A stretch of DNA of 31,503 nt from JBBPYC01 sp038200275 (GTDB taxonomy: Bacteria; Pseudomonadota; Gammaproteobacteria; Burkholderiales; Burkholderiaceae_C), in the NCBI GenBank assembly GCA_038200275.1, contig JBBPYC010000049.1, positions 1 through 31,503 of the forward strand, read 5' to 3'. Below the pieces are notes generated by a model. That model had not been told where the DNA came from. It saw only the letters and a list, made by a program, of their open reading frames with translations, and made no database searches. The translations under genes and the position numbers were made by a program. Positions 25,782-31,503 of this stretch are shown piece after piece. How positions within the stretch are numbered: the stretch's first letter is position 1; each line of letters begins with the position of its first letter.

Positions 25782-26351
25782 TCAGTCGGCCATGGGCTGC
25801 GCCAGCCGCTGCCGATGTTCGGGGTACCAGCGCGTAAACCAGACGGCACCGACGATCGCGCCCACGGTGACCAGGATGCCGACCCACACCGACACCGAAG
25901 GCAGGCGCGCCATCACGTAATCGGCACTCGACATCAACGCAAAGGCCAGCGCCCAGACGCCCGTCAGCACGTAGTTGATGCGCCGAAACTGCGGCAACGC
26001 AGCCACCTCCGCCGGCACCTGCTCGCGCGCGTACTGCAAGGTGAACGGCTGGCCGATCACTATCGAGCCCAGCACGATCACCAGCAATCCGACGTCGACC
26101 GCGAGCCGCACTTCGGCAACGCCCCAGTCGCCGCGCGTGGCCAGCACCCAAATCCCAAGACCGCCGAACAACAGCGCGGTGCCGATCTCCAGCAGCTTGA
26201 GGCTGGGTCGCGGCTGCCGCAGCCGCAGCCGCAGCCGCAGCATCAGCGCAATCGACAAGCCGGCAGCAGTAAATAGCGCGGCGGTGATTGGCACCCGTCC
26301 TGCGAGCAGCGCGAAGACGGCGAACGGGGAGAAACTCAGCAGCATGTCCAT
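25782..26351 (-). CDS. multi-pass membrane protein downstream of the carotenoid oxygenase
   Basis: 189 residues with about six hydrophobic segments (near residues 5-20, 22-37, 55-70, 82-100, 123-140 and 150-168). Between helices 2 and 3 lies a basic Leu-Arg repeat encoded by four CTGCGG hexamers. No domain is recognised. It starts about 32 bp after the end of the carotenoid oxygenase frame on the same strand, so the two are probably co-transcribed, and the product may act on the same substrate or stress response. A second start two codons later (26345) is equally possible. Confidence 0.75.
   Translation of the reverse strand: MDMLLSFSPFAVFALLAGRVPITAALFTAAGLSIALMLRLRLRLRQPRPSLKLLEIGTALLFGGLGIWVLATRGDWGVAEVRLAVDVGLLVIVLGSIVIGQPFTLQYAREQVPAEVAALPQFRRINYVLTGVWALAFALMSSADYVMARLPSVSVWVGILVTVGAIVGAVWFTRWYPEHRQRLAQPMAD
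26217..26240 (+). repeat. hexamer microsatellite, four CCGCAG copies, in frame
   Basis: Four perfect copies of CCGCAG encode a Leu-Arg repeat on the minus strand within the membrane protein. Because the unit is six bases, copy-number change alters only the number of Leu-Arg pairs in a cytoplasmic or periplasmic loop, not the reading frame. Confidence 0.85.
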
Positions 26352-26383
26352 GGGGTGTTTTCTTCTGTCAAAGCAAAGCGGTT

Positions 26384-27863
26384 TCAGATGCTGGCCGGTA
26401 GCCAGTTGCCATGGAAGCCGGCCGGCACGCGGTGCGACAGTTGCACGGTCGCCACCGGCCCATCGGCCAAGGCCAGCGCATCGAACACCGCCAAGTCGCT
26501 GCGGCATTCGGCGCCGCGATAGATGGTGGCCAGCAGCCAGCCATCGCCTTCGGGCGCAGCGCCACTGCGCGGCACAAACACCGGCTCGGACACGCGGTCC
26601 CCGGGCGGCAGCCAGTGCTGTGTGGGTTGGCCGTTCGCAGCGTCGCGGTGCGCGAGTCCGGTGCGTGTTCCCTCATCGCCACCGCTTGCTGCGCTGCGGC
26701 ACATATACCAGCCGTGCCGATAGGATAGCCCCGCACGCCGCACGCCGCACGCCGCACGCCGCACGCCGCTCGTCGATGCGCGGGAACTCACCGATCAGGT
26801 CATCCAGCGGCGTCTGCGTGAAGCGGTTGCTGGCGTCGTCCAGGTCGAACGTCCAGCGGCAGAGTCGTGCAACGCTGCGCTCGGGATCCGTCGGGCGACC
26901 ATCGGAATGCGGAAAGAGTGGTGGTTCGTCATAGCGCATTACGTCGGCGAAGATGCACAGGTGACCCCTGTCGTTGCGCGCTTCCCAAGTGTTCATCACG
27001 TGAAACACGAAGCCCGCGTCGCCTCGGAACCAACGGATATCGGCCACGTCGCCGTCGCGCCGCAGCACACCGACCCAGCTGCCCAGTTGCGGCTCCCATG
27101 CAAACGGCGGCAGGCCGCGTTCGGCGCGCGCCATGCTCGCGGTCAGCGGCAGTACAGGGAAGAGGACGTGTTGCTCCGTCACCGCGAAGTCGTGCACCAT
27201 GCTTGCGAACGGCGCATCGAAACGGTCGAAGCGCGTGATGCGGCCGGCTGAATCGGCGACGCCGAACGTCATGCCGGCGGACAGGGGGCCGCTTGCGCCG
27301 TAGCCAAAGAAGAGGAGTTCGCCGGTCACCGGGTCAGTTTTCGGATGCGCGGTGAATGGGCCTGCGGGTAGCGCGCCACCGAAGTCGAACGGACCGCGCG
27401 TGGCCAGGGTGGTCGGCTCGATTTCGATTGGCAAGTGCGCCTCTTCCAGCGCGAGCAGTCGGCCGCCGTGCCAGACGATATTCGTGTTGGCTGCGCCCTC
27501 ATCAGGCACATTCACCGCGGCCCCCGTGTCTTCGTCGGGCTGGCCGAAGCTGCCGAACAGCCGTCGGCCAGCGGCGCGCTCCGCCTTGAAATGCGCGGTG
27601 TGCACCCAGCGGTTGCGATAGCTCGCGCGGCCGTTCTGCAAATGGAACGCGTGCAACATGCCGTCGCCGCCGAACCAGTGCGCGCCGGCCTGTGGGAACT
27701 GCGGGTTCGGGCCGATCCGGTAGAGCGTGCCGTTCAGCGCAGCAGGCAATTCGCCGATCACGGGCAGCAGCACAGCATCTGCTTCGAAGGTGATCGGGTC
27801 AATATTGCCGCGTTCGGTGATGGTTGGGGCGGACGCATCGGAAATGGCAGCAGTTTCGTTCAT
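26384..27863 (-). pseudogene. carotenoid oxygenase, out of frame at a heptamer repeat (possibly phase-variable)
   Basis: The ATG at 27863 follows a good ribosome-binding site (GGAG, 6 bp upstream). The first frame encodes a carotenoid cleavage oxygenase with iron-ligand histidines His173 (FTAHPKTD), His224 (SMVHDFAVTE) and His288 (FVFHVMNTWE). After Glu365 the frame enters five CGGCGTG copies and then ends in unrelated sequence at 26673, giving 396 residues. The true C-terminus, LSYRHGWYMC through VPAGFHGNWLP with the presumed fourth ligand, lies in another frame ending at 26384. With 1 or 4 copies the frame would be continuous (483 or 490 residues). The rest of the gene looks well preserved, so reversible switching is more likely than simple decay. 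The family oxidatively cleaves carotenoids, stilbenes or lignin-type alkenes; the substrate is unknown. Confidence 0.85.
26734..26768 (+). repeat. five tandem heptamers (CACGCCG) inside the carotenoid oxygenase frame
   Basis: Five perfect head-to-tail copies of CACGCCG (CGGCGTG on the coding strand) with a three-base partial copy at the left end. The unit length is not divisible by three, so each added or lost copy shifts the reading frame. Such tracts expand and contract by slipped-strand mispairing. The flanking codons (GAG before; CGG-GGC-TAT after, coding strand) show that 1, 4 or 7 copies keep the frame. Confidence 0.95.
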
Positions 27864-27896
27864 GGAAGACTCCAAAAAAACGTATGTTTACGTTGT

Positions 27897-27910
27897 CAAT
27901 ATATATATTG
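27897..27910. promoter_or_regulatory. AT palindrome in the TetR/carotenoid oxygenase intergenic region
   Basis: CAATATATATATTG is a perfect 14-bp palindrome overlapping the predicted -10 region of the oxygenase promoter. It could be a TetR-family operator half or whole site. It is one of three inverted repeats in about 60 bp. Confidence 0.45.
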
Positions 27911-27935
27911 GATGCGATCGAATTGGGTTTGTCAA
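27907..27935 (-). promoter_or_regulatory. predicted sigma-70 promoter of the carotenoid oxygenase operon
   Basis: On the minus strand a perfect -35 TTGACA (27935-27930) is followed by a 17-bp spacer and TCCAAT (27912-27907) as -10 (four of six matches). The spacing is optimal and the position fits a transcript start about 30 bp before the ribosome-binding site of the oxygenase gene. Confidence 0.55.
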
Positions 27936-27953
27936 GTAAAATTGACAGCGTCA
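27930..27953. promoter_or_regulatory. putative TetR operator (TGTCAA/TTGACA inverted repeats)
   Basis: TGTCAA-GTAAAA-TTGACA (27930-27947) is a perfect inverted repeat covering the -35 element of the oxygenase promoter. It overlaps a second one, TGAC-AGC-GTCA (27943-27953). Binding here by the divergent TetR protein would block RNA polymerase on the oxygenase side and probably its own gene. The protein-site pairing is inference from position. Confidence 0.5.
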
Positions 27954-27983
27954 ATATGAATTTTTATTCAGATGCTTAAGCAC

Positions 27984-28682
27984 ATGGCGCCACCGGCAAA
28001 AAAAGCGATTCGTAAGCCTGCGGGTGTCGCAGGCCGCAGCGTCGCTAAGCCGGCGGTTGTGGCCGTGCCTTACCACCACGGCGGCGTGCCGGATGCGATG
28101 CTGAGTGCCGCGCAGCGCCTGCTTGAAACCGAAGGGATGAGCGGCCTGACCTTGCGCGCAGCGGCGCGTGCCGCTGGCGTTTCGCATGCCGCGCCAAAGA
28201 ACCATTTCGGCGACCTGACCGGCTTGCTCAGTGAACTGGCGGCCGTCGGCTTTCGTGAATTTGCCGAAGCATTGGATGCTGCGGCGTCCATGCCTGCCGA
28301 TACGCCCGGCCTGCGCTTTGCTGCAATCGGCACCGCCTATGTGCGATTCGCGCAGGTCCGCCCCGCGTTGTTCCTGCTGATGTTTCGCGGCGAACGGCTC
28401 GATATGCAGCGGCCCGCATTGCGCGATGCGGTCGAGCAAGCGCGCCAGGCACTGGCTGGCTCCGCAGCGCGGCAGATGGGGACCGAGCCAGTGCCGCCGC
28501 AAGCGCCGATCGGCCCGGAGCAAAGCGCAACGATGGTGACCGCCTGGTCACTGGTGCACGGCTACGCCATGCTCCTGATCGACGGCCGGCTCGATCCGGT
28601 GCTCGCGCGCTGGCCGGCCGGTACCGACTGGCAAGCGCTGCTGGAACGCGTGCTGAGCGACACCAGCTTCGGCCACTCCTGA
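27984..28682 (+). CDS. TetR/AcrR-family transcriptional regulator
   Basis: 232 residues. A basic N-terminal tail (about 30 residues) precedes the TetR DNA-binding domain: AMLSAAQRLLETEGMSGLTL, then RAAARAAGVSHAAPKNHFGD and LTGLLSELAAVGF (residues about 38-90). The C-terminal ligand domain is helical and resembles WHG-type TetR domains (RFAQVRPALFLLMFRGE; MVTAWSLVHGYAMLLIDGRL). It is divergent from the carotenoid oxygenase with inverted repeats between them, so it probably represses that operon and itself until a hydrophobic ligand binds. Start choice: ATG at 27984 (MAPPAKKA) or four codons earlier at 27972. Confidence 0.9.
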   Translation: MAPPAKKAIRKPAGVAGRSVAKPAVVAVPYHHGGVPDAMLSAAQRLLETEGMSGLTLRAAARAAGVSHAAPKNHFGDLTGLLSELAAVGFREFAEALDAAASMPADTPGLRFAAIGTAYVRFAQVRPALFLLMFRGERLDMQRPALRDAVEQARQALAGSAARQMGTEPVPPQAPIGPEQSATMVTAWSLVHGYAMLLIDGRLDPVLARWPAGTDWQALLERVLSDTSFGHS

Positions 28683-28805
28683 TTTCAATCCCAGATCAAC
28701 CTTGCATTTTTTCGGGTTCGCTATGGCTGTGCGCCGATATCGACTGCGCTTCGCCTCAGTGTTCACGATTGATCTGGAAATGGAATAACGCACTGCAGCC
28801 GCGCT

Positions 28806-29084
28806 TCAAAACGTCGGCGTGGGTTCCGTCGTATCGGCCTGGACGCCCGCCAAGGCCTGCGTAGCCAGTGGCACCGACGGGTCCGGGTCGCTCGCGCTCG
28901 GCGGCACGGCGGGTGCCGTCGTCATTGCCATCGTCGCCACGACTTCGTGCTGCGCCTGGTCGCCGGGAGAAAACAGCAGGATCGCCGCGTAAGCACCAGC
29001 GGTCAGCGTGCAGATGCCGATCCACGTCCGCAGCTTCGCGGGGTCGTTGTCACGGCTGTCGTGGCGGAGATCAATGGTTTTCAT
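28806..29084 (-). CDS. small single-pass membrane protein of unknown function
   Basis: 92 residues: a polar, charged start (MKTIDLRHDSRDNDPAKL), one membrane helix (about residues 20-39, WIGICTLTAGAYAAILLF), then a Pro/Thr/Ala-rich tail likely in the periplasm. A good ribosome-binding site (AAAGGAAG) lies about 6 bp before the ATG. No family is recognised. It is the last of four minus-strand genes for small envelope proteins. The 120-bp gap to the left holds nothing recognisable. Confidence 0.6.
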   Translation of the reverse strand: MKTIDLRHDSRDNDPAKLRTWIGICTLTAGAYAAILLFSPGDQAQHEVVATMAMTTAPAVPPSASDPDPSVPLATQALAGVQADTTEPTPTF

Positions 29085-29191
29085 GGTGGCTTCCTTTTGC
29101 TTTGGAACTGAGGTGCGCGCTGCGTTCGTTCAGCGCGTGAAGTCAATTTAGAAACAACGGAGCGCCTTGAAAATCGCGCGTTCGCGTTGAC

Positions 29192-29506
29192 TCATCCCGC
29201 CTTCACGGTAGGTAGACTGCGGCGCCATTGCCGCTGCGGTGCTTGAACAGCCGCCGCAGCGGTACAGGCGATGGCCGCAGGGCGCTTCATGGGCAGACCG
29301 CAATTCTTTTGTCCGGCTGGCAACTTGGACTGGATCGGTCCCAGCAGATTGACCGGAAGCAACACCAGATGCAGAAGCAGCACAGGCCCGATGAACGCGA
29401 GATTGCTGCCGATTGCAATCAGCCTAAGGGCCTTCATGTCGCTCATGCAAAACGTCGCGAGCACCAGCAGCGAGGCGGGATAGCCAAGGAGTTTGGATGT
29501 GTTCAT
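29192..29506 (-). CDS. small membrane protein, possibly truncated
   Basis: 104 residues. The first 60 form hydrophobic segments: LLGYPASLLVLATFCMSDMK, ALRLIAIGSNLAFIG, then PVLLLHLVLLPVNL. This matches the membrane segment found at the N-terminus of some Crp-type cyclic-nucleotide-binding membrane proteins, but about ten residues normally between the second and third pieces are missing, as is any nucleotide-binding domain. The basic/Ala-rich C-terminus looks unrelated. It may be a deleted remnant or a stand-alone version. ATG at 29506 is the start nearest the conserved segment. Confidence 0.5.
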   Translation of the reverse strand: MNTSKLLGYPASLLVLATFCMSDMKALRLIAIGSNLAFIGPVLLLHLVLLPVNLLGPIQSKLPAGQKNCGLPMKRPAAIACTAAAAVQAPQRQWRRSLPTVKAG

Positions 29507-29631
29507 AGCAGTGGGGTTCACGCTTTTGGTGAAGAGCACCGCAGCGCAGTGATGGGCGTGGCGGCCGGGCCGATACAAAGGCGGCGGTTCACGCGCTGCG
29601 ACGTTCGCGCCGGATATGGCCAAGCTGGGCC

Positions 29632-30105
29632 TCAGTAAGCCATGCAACGTTCGCAACTGCTCACACCATCATCAACAGGCCGCTGAGCACGGCTCATGAG
29701 CGGGTGCGCGACCAGCACCGGCGGGTCCGCAGCCTGAAGTGTCTGCGGCGCGATGGGCGGGCGCGGCAATCCGTCGCTGCGTTGCTGAGCGCGACGCCAC
29801 TGCAAGCGACGCTGCAGCGTGATCAGCGTGATCAGCGTGACGCAGGTGCAACCGCAGAAATTCACTGAGGCGATCATCACGAAGAACAGGTCATTCACCA
29901 CAACCGCGCCGTACAGGATCGCAGACCCGTTGCAGACGAGCCAGGAGCCCCAAGTGAACAGCGAGACCGCGCGTGCGCCGTCGGTAGAACGCCAGACTGC
30001 GACGATCTGCGGCAGATAGGTGAAGACGCGCATCGCATTCGTTACCAAGTAAAACCAGCCGATCGCGGCCGCCGTCATCAGCGAGGAATCAGTCAAGTCG
30101 TGCAT
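29632..30105 (-). CDS. PQ-loop (SemiSWEET-like) membrane protein
   Basis: 157 residues with three hydrophobic helices in the first 95. The motif NAMRVFTYLPQIVAVWRSTD near residue 23 contains the proline-glutamine pair that defines PQ-loop proteins, followed by SLFTWGSWLVCNGSAILYGA. Three helices with one PQ motif is the SemiSWEET half-transporter layout, which works as a dimer in sugar or small-solute transport. The C-terminal 60 residues are polar with a CERC motif at the very end, unusual for the family. It lies 29 bp after the next gene upstream on the same strand. Confidence 0.7.
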   Translation of the reverse strand: MHDLTDSSLMTAAAIGWFYLVTNAMRVFTYLPQIVAVWRSTDGARAVSLFTWGSWLVCNGSAILYGAVVVNDLFFVMIASVNFCGCTCVTLITLITLQRRLQWRRAQQRSDGLPRPPIAPQTLQAADPPVLVAHPLMSRAQRPVDDGVSSCERCMAY

Positions 30106-30134
30106 CGTGGTGATCTCCGCTGCGGCTCCTTGCC

Positions 30135-30656
30135 CTATTCAGCCTTCTCACACAGCCAGTGATAGCGCACCACCTGATGCGTGCAGCGGGTGCTTGCCAA
30201 GTGCCCGATCAGCGGTGAATGTGCGATCAGGTCCGAGCTGTGAAAGCGGTCAATCCAAAGCATCGCCTCGTACAGATAATCATTGCCCCCGCTCGTCTCA
30301 TAACGAGCGACCAAGTCCTGCACCAGTTGTAGGCCAGATACCGTGTCGCCCATCGCAGCGGCGTGGCGCAGCGTGTCGAGATCACCCTCGGCGGCGGTGT
30401 CCGACTGCAATGACTGAACTGCCGCCGACGCATCCGAATCTGGCCAAGGCTCGAAACCTTGCCGCAAGCTGGTGCCTGCTGACTGCGATGCGTCGGCGGG
30501 TATCAGGACACCAGCATTCGGCGTGGTCGCGTCCTCGGCCTCAATCGGCGCGGCTGTGCAGTTGAGAGCCAGCACGGATGCAGCCAGCAGCAGGTTGCGA
30601 TGCGCCGGCCTTGCGGCGAACCGGCGTTTCATGTGAGAAGTCGAATGGGATGTCAT
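30135..30656 (-). CDS. exported protein of unknown function
   Basis: 173 residues. The N-terminus has a basic region (HMKRRFAARPAHR) and hydrophobic stretch (NLLLAASVLALNCTAA) forming a signal peptide. The mature part is helical and acidic with DTLRHAAAMGDTVSGLQLVQ and YLYEAMLWIDRFHSSDLIAH, suggesting a small Sel1/TPR-like helical fold, though no repeat is certain. Two Cys residues near the C-terminus could form a disulphide. A ribosome-binding site (AAAGGTGA) supports the ATG at 30656. It probably heads an operon with the PQ-loop gene. The 180-bp gap on its right shows nothing recognisable. Confidence 0.65.
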   Translation of the reverse strand: MTSHSTSHMKRRFAARPAHRNLLLAASVLALNCTAAPIEAEDATTPNAGVLIPADASQSAGTSLRQGFEPWPDSDASAAVQSLQSDTAAEGDLDTLRHAAAMGDTVSGLQLVQDLVARYETSGGNDYLYEAMLWIDRFHSSDLIAHSPLIGHLASTRCTHQVVRYHWLCEKAE

Positions 30657-30832
30657 GAGGTCACCTTTGCATTGGTTGGAACGGCGCTGTCTCCTGATGT
30701 GGAACGGCGTACAACCAATCTAGGCAAGCCGGCAGGTCCGGCCAATCCCGCTTTTAGGACGACCCATACCGTGTTTGTGGGGTGGGCGCGCCGAATCAGC
30801 AAAACGTCAGGTGGTGACTTCGAGCGGCATCG

Positions 30833-31213
30833 TCAGCGCGACGCACATGGCATCAGCGCCGACCGGTATATCTGACGGATTGCCGTGCGTGCAGTGCGCA
30901 CAGGATCAGTTGGCGCCACGCTCGTGAACTTGGGACATCCGGGAGGGTTCATTTGACGGCGCGAGTCCTGGCCAAGCGCATCCGCAGCGCCGGCATGCGC
31001 ATCGACATACGCGTCCAACAGCCGACAAATCATGCGCTGGTACTGCGTGCCGCCGCCAGAGGCGACTTCCTTGAAGAATTCCACGCTCTTCTTGCTCAAC
31101 GTGATCGTGACGTCTTCCCTGCGGAACACGAGTTCCTGGGGTGAAGGGAGGAAATCGCGAACCACCTTTGGTCCACCAATGGGTTCATTCGTGCAGCTGA
31201 TTTTCCTGCCCAT
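30833..31213 (-). CDS. CopG/BrnA-type antitoxin, probably C-terminally extended by frameshift
   Basis: 126 residues from the ATG at 31213. The conserved region is DFLPSPQELVFRREDVTITL followed by SKKSVEFFKEVA and TQYQRMICRLLDAYVDAHA. This is the ribbon-helix-helix antitoxin type that partners BrnT toxins. Antitoxins of this kind are about 85-95 residues. Here the frame runs on for about 40 residues of unlike sequence, whereas another frame ends at a TGA (30951-30949) after an RTRAVK-like tail typical of the family. A one-base shift near 30975 is therefore likely. The DNA-binding part is intact, so it could still bind DNA. Confidence 0.7.
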   Translation of the reverse strand: MGRKISCTNEPIGGPKVVRDFLPSPQELVFRREDVTITLSKKSVEFFKEVASGGGTQYQRMICRLLDAYVDAHAGAADALGQDSRRQMNPPGCPKFTSVAPTDPVRTARTAIRQIYRSALMPCASR

Positions 31214-31346
31214 AGATGGTGCTGCCCTTACGTCAGTAGCCTGCGCCAATGATCCGGATGACCTCCCAGCGGTACGTGAAGCGCACGGTCACGTGGCCTT
31301 CCCCGACCCTTCCGATGCACAAGAACCGCTGCTCTGCGGCGCTGTG
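31185..31346 (-). pseudogene. C-terminal remnant of a BrnT-family toxin
   Basis: The frame reads HSAAEQRFLCIGRVGEGHVT and VRFTYRWEVIRIIGAGY, then a TGA (31235-31233), then RKGSTIYGQENQLHE and a stop. BrnT homologues end in IGAGYWRKG...IYEQEN, so the TGA replaces a Trp codon (TGG to TGA). The N-terminal half of the toxin is missing: the preceding DNA belongs to another gene whose stop lies directly before the remnant. The remnant overlaps the start of the antitoxin gene, the normal toxin-then-antitoxin order. No active ribonuclease is expected. Confidence 0.7.
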
Positions 31347-31502
31347 TCATCGGCACTCATTCCATTTCCAATTCGACAGTGCGACCAACAGCGCCCCTAT
31401 GATCCACGGCCAGGAGACGATGGAAGCGACGGTGTTGGGGTTGCGTTCCAAGGTTTGGAGGGCATGTGCCAGATGCTCTTCCAGTGCATCGAAACTTGAG
31501 AA
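31347..31502 (-). CDS. C-terminal end of a membrane protein (runs off right edge)
   Basis: The minus-strand frame open to the window edge gives 51 residues: a helical polar stretch (FSSFDALEEHLAHALQTLER), then one membrane helix (IVSWPWIIGALLVALSNW) and a short charged end at a TGA (31349-31347). No family is recognised. The polar coiled helix followed by a C-terminal anchor suggests a small membrane-anchored protein. It now lies directly against the BrnT remnant, marking a rearrangement junction. Confidence 0.5.
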   Translation of the reverse strand, partial: FSSFDALEEHLAHALQTLERNPNTVASIVSWPWIIGALLVALSNWKWNECR

Positions 31503-31503
31503 G

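Noticed and set aside
24673..26151. A 492-residue minus-strand frame opposite rpoN
   Set aside because: Antisense of the intact sigma-54 gene running into the neighbouring membrane protein in a different frame; Ser/Arg-rich composition typical of shadows.
26217..26240. The CCGCAG hexamer as a second on/off switch
   Set aside because: Its unit is a multiple of three, so copy changes keep the frame; it can only vary loop length.
1..31503. tRNA, rRNA, CRISPR arrays or riboswitches
   Set aside because: No cloverleaf, rRNA-like block, regularly spaced repeats or known riboswitch core was recognised on either strand.

Overview
The window is a high-GC (roughly 60-65% by eye), gene-dense chromosomal segment from a betaproteobacterium, most likely a member of the Burkholderiales. 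The grounds are gene content and protein style: argS followed by a SPOR (FtsN-like) protein and a DsbA-type oxidoreductase, lptA-lptB-rpoN in a row, a TAXI-type TRAP transporter with a DUF1850 partner, and a degraded bifunctional Ser/Thr kinase/phosphatase gene of a kind frequent in this order. There are no tRNA or rRNA genes, no CRISPR array and no prophage. The genus cannot be fixed from the sequence alone.

Layout. The left edge (1-1000) carries the start of an IS5-family transposase and a frameshifted pseudogene ending in an ankyrin repeat. Then come an exported SAM methyltransferase, a small hydrophilic protein, and a two-gene peptidase/amidohydrolase operon on the minus strand. From 5168 to 11074 lies a complete tripartite RND efflux system, ordered outer-membrane factor, adaptor, pump. 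It is followed by about 1 kb of decayed DNA (kinase and LysR fragments), a periplasmic type II asparaginase, and a minus-strand TAXI-TRAP operon (solute-binding protein, fused permease, DUF1850). A DUF2214 membrane protein and a decayed yeiH/LysR pair precede the housekeeping block argS, SPOR, dsbA, lptA, lptB, rpoN (18710-25726).

The right third is accessory. A carotenoid oxygenase and a small membrane protein form an operon divergent from a TetR regulator. Then come a group of small envelope proteins on the minus strand and, at the right edge, a decayed BrnT toxin fragment beside a still-open antitoxin frame.

The most interesting signal is in the carotenoid oxygenase gene. Five perfect tandem copies of a heptamer (26734-26768) lie inside the coding frame and put the last part of the protein, including the presumed fourth iron-ligand histidine, out of frame. 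Because seven is not a multiple of three, each gain or loss of a copy changes the reading frame: 1, 4 or 7 copies would restore a full-length enzyme of about 490 aa. This looks like a slipped-strand (phase-variable) switch on a metabolic enzyme, read here in the OFF state. A shared, palindrome-rich promoter with a divergent TetR gene suggests a second, transcriptional layer of control.

A second theme is genome decay. At least six gene remnants occur in 31 kb, and two conserved clusters are cut: no lptC before lptA, and no hpf after rpoN. This suggests a lineage with recent rearrangement and relaxed selection on accessory genes.
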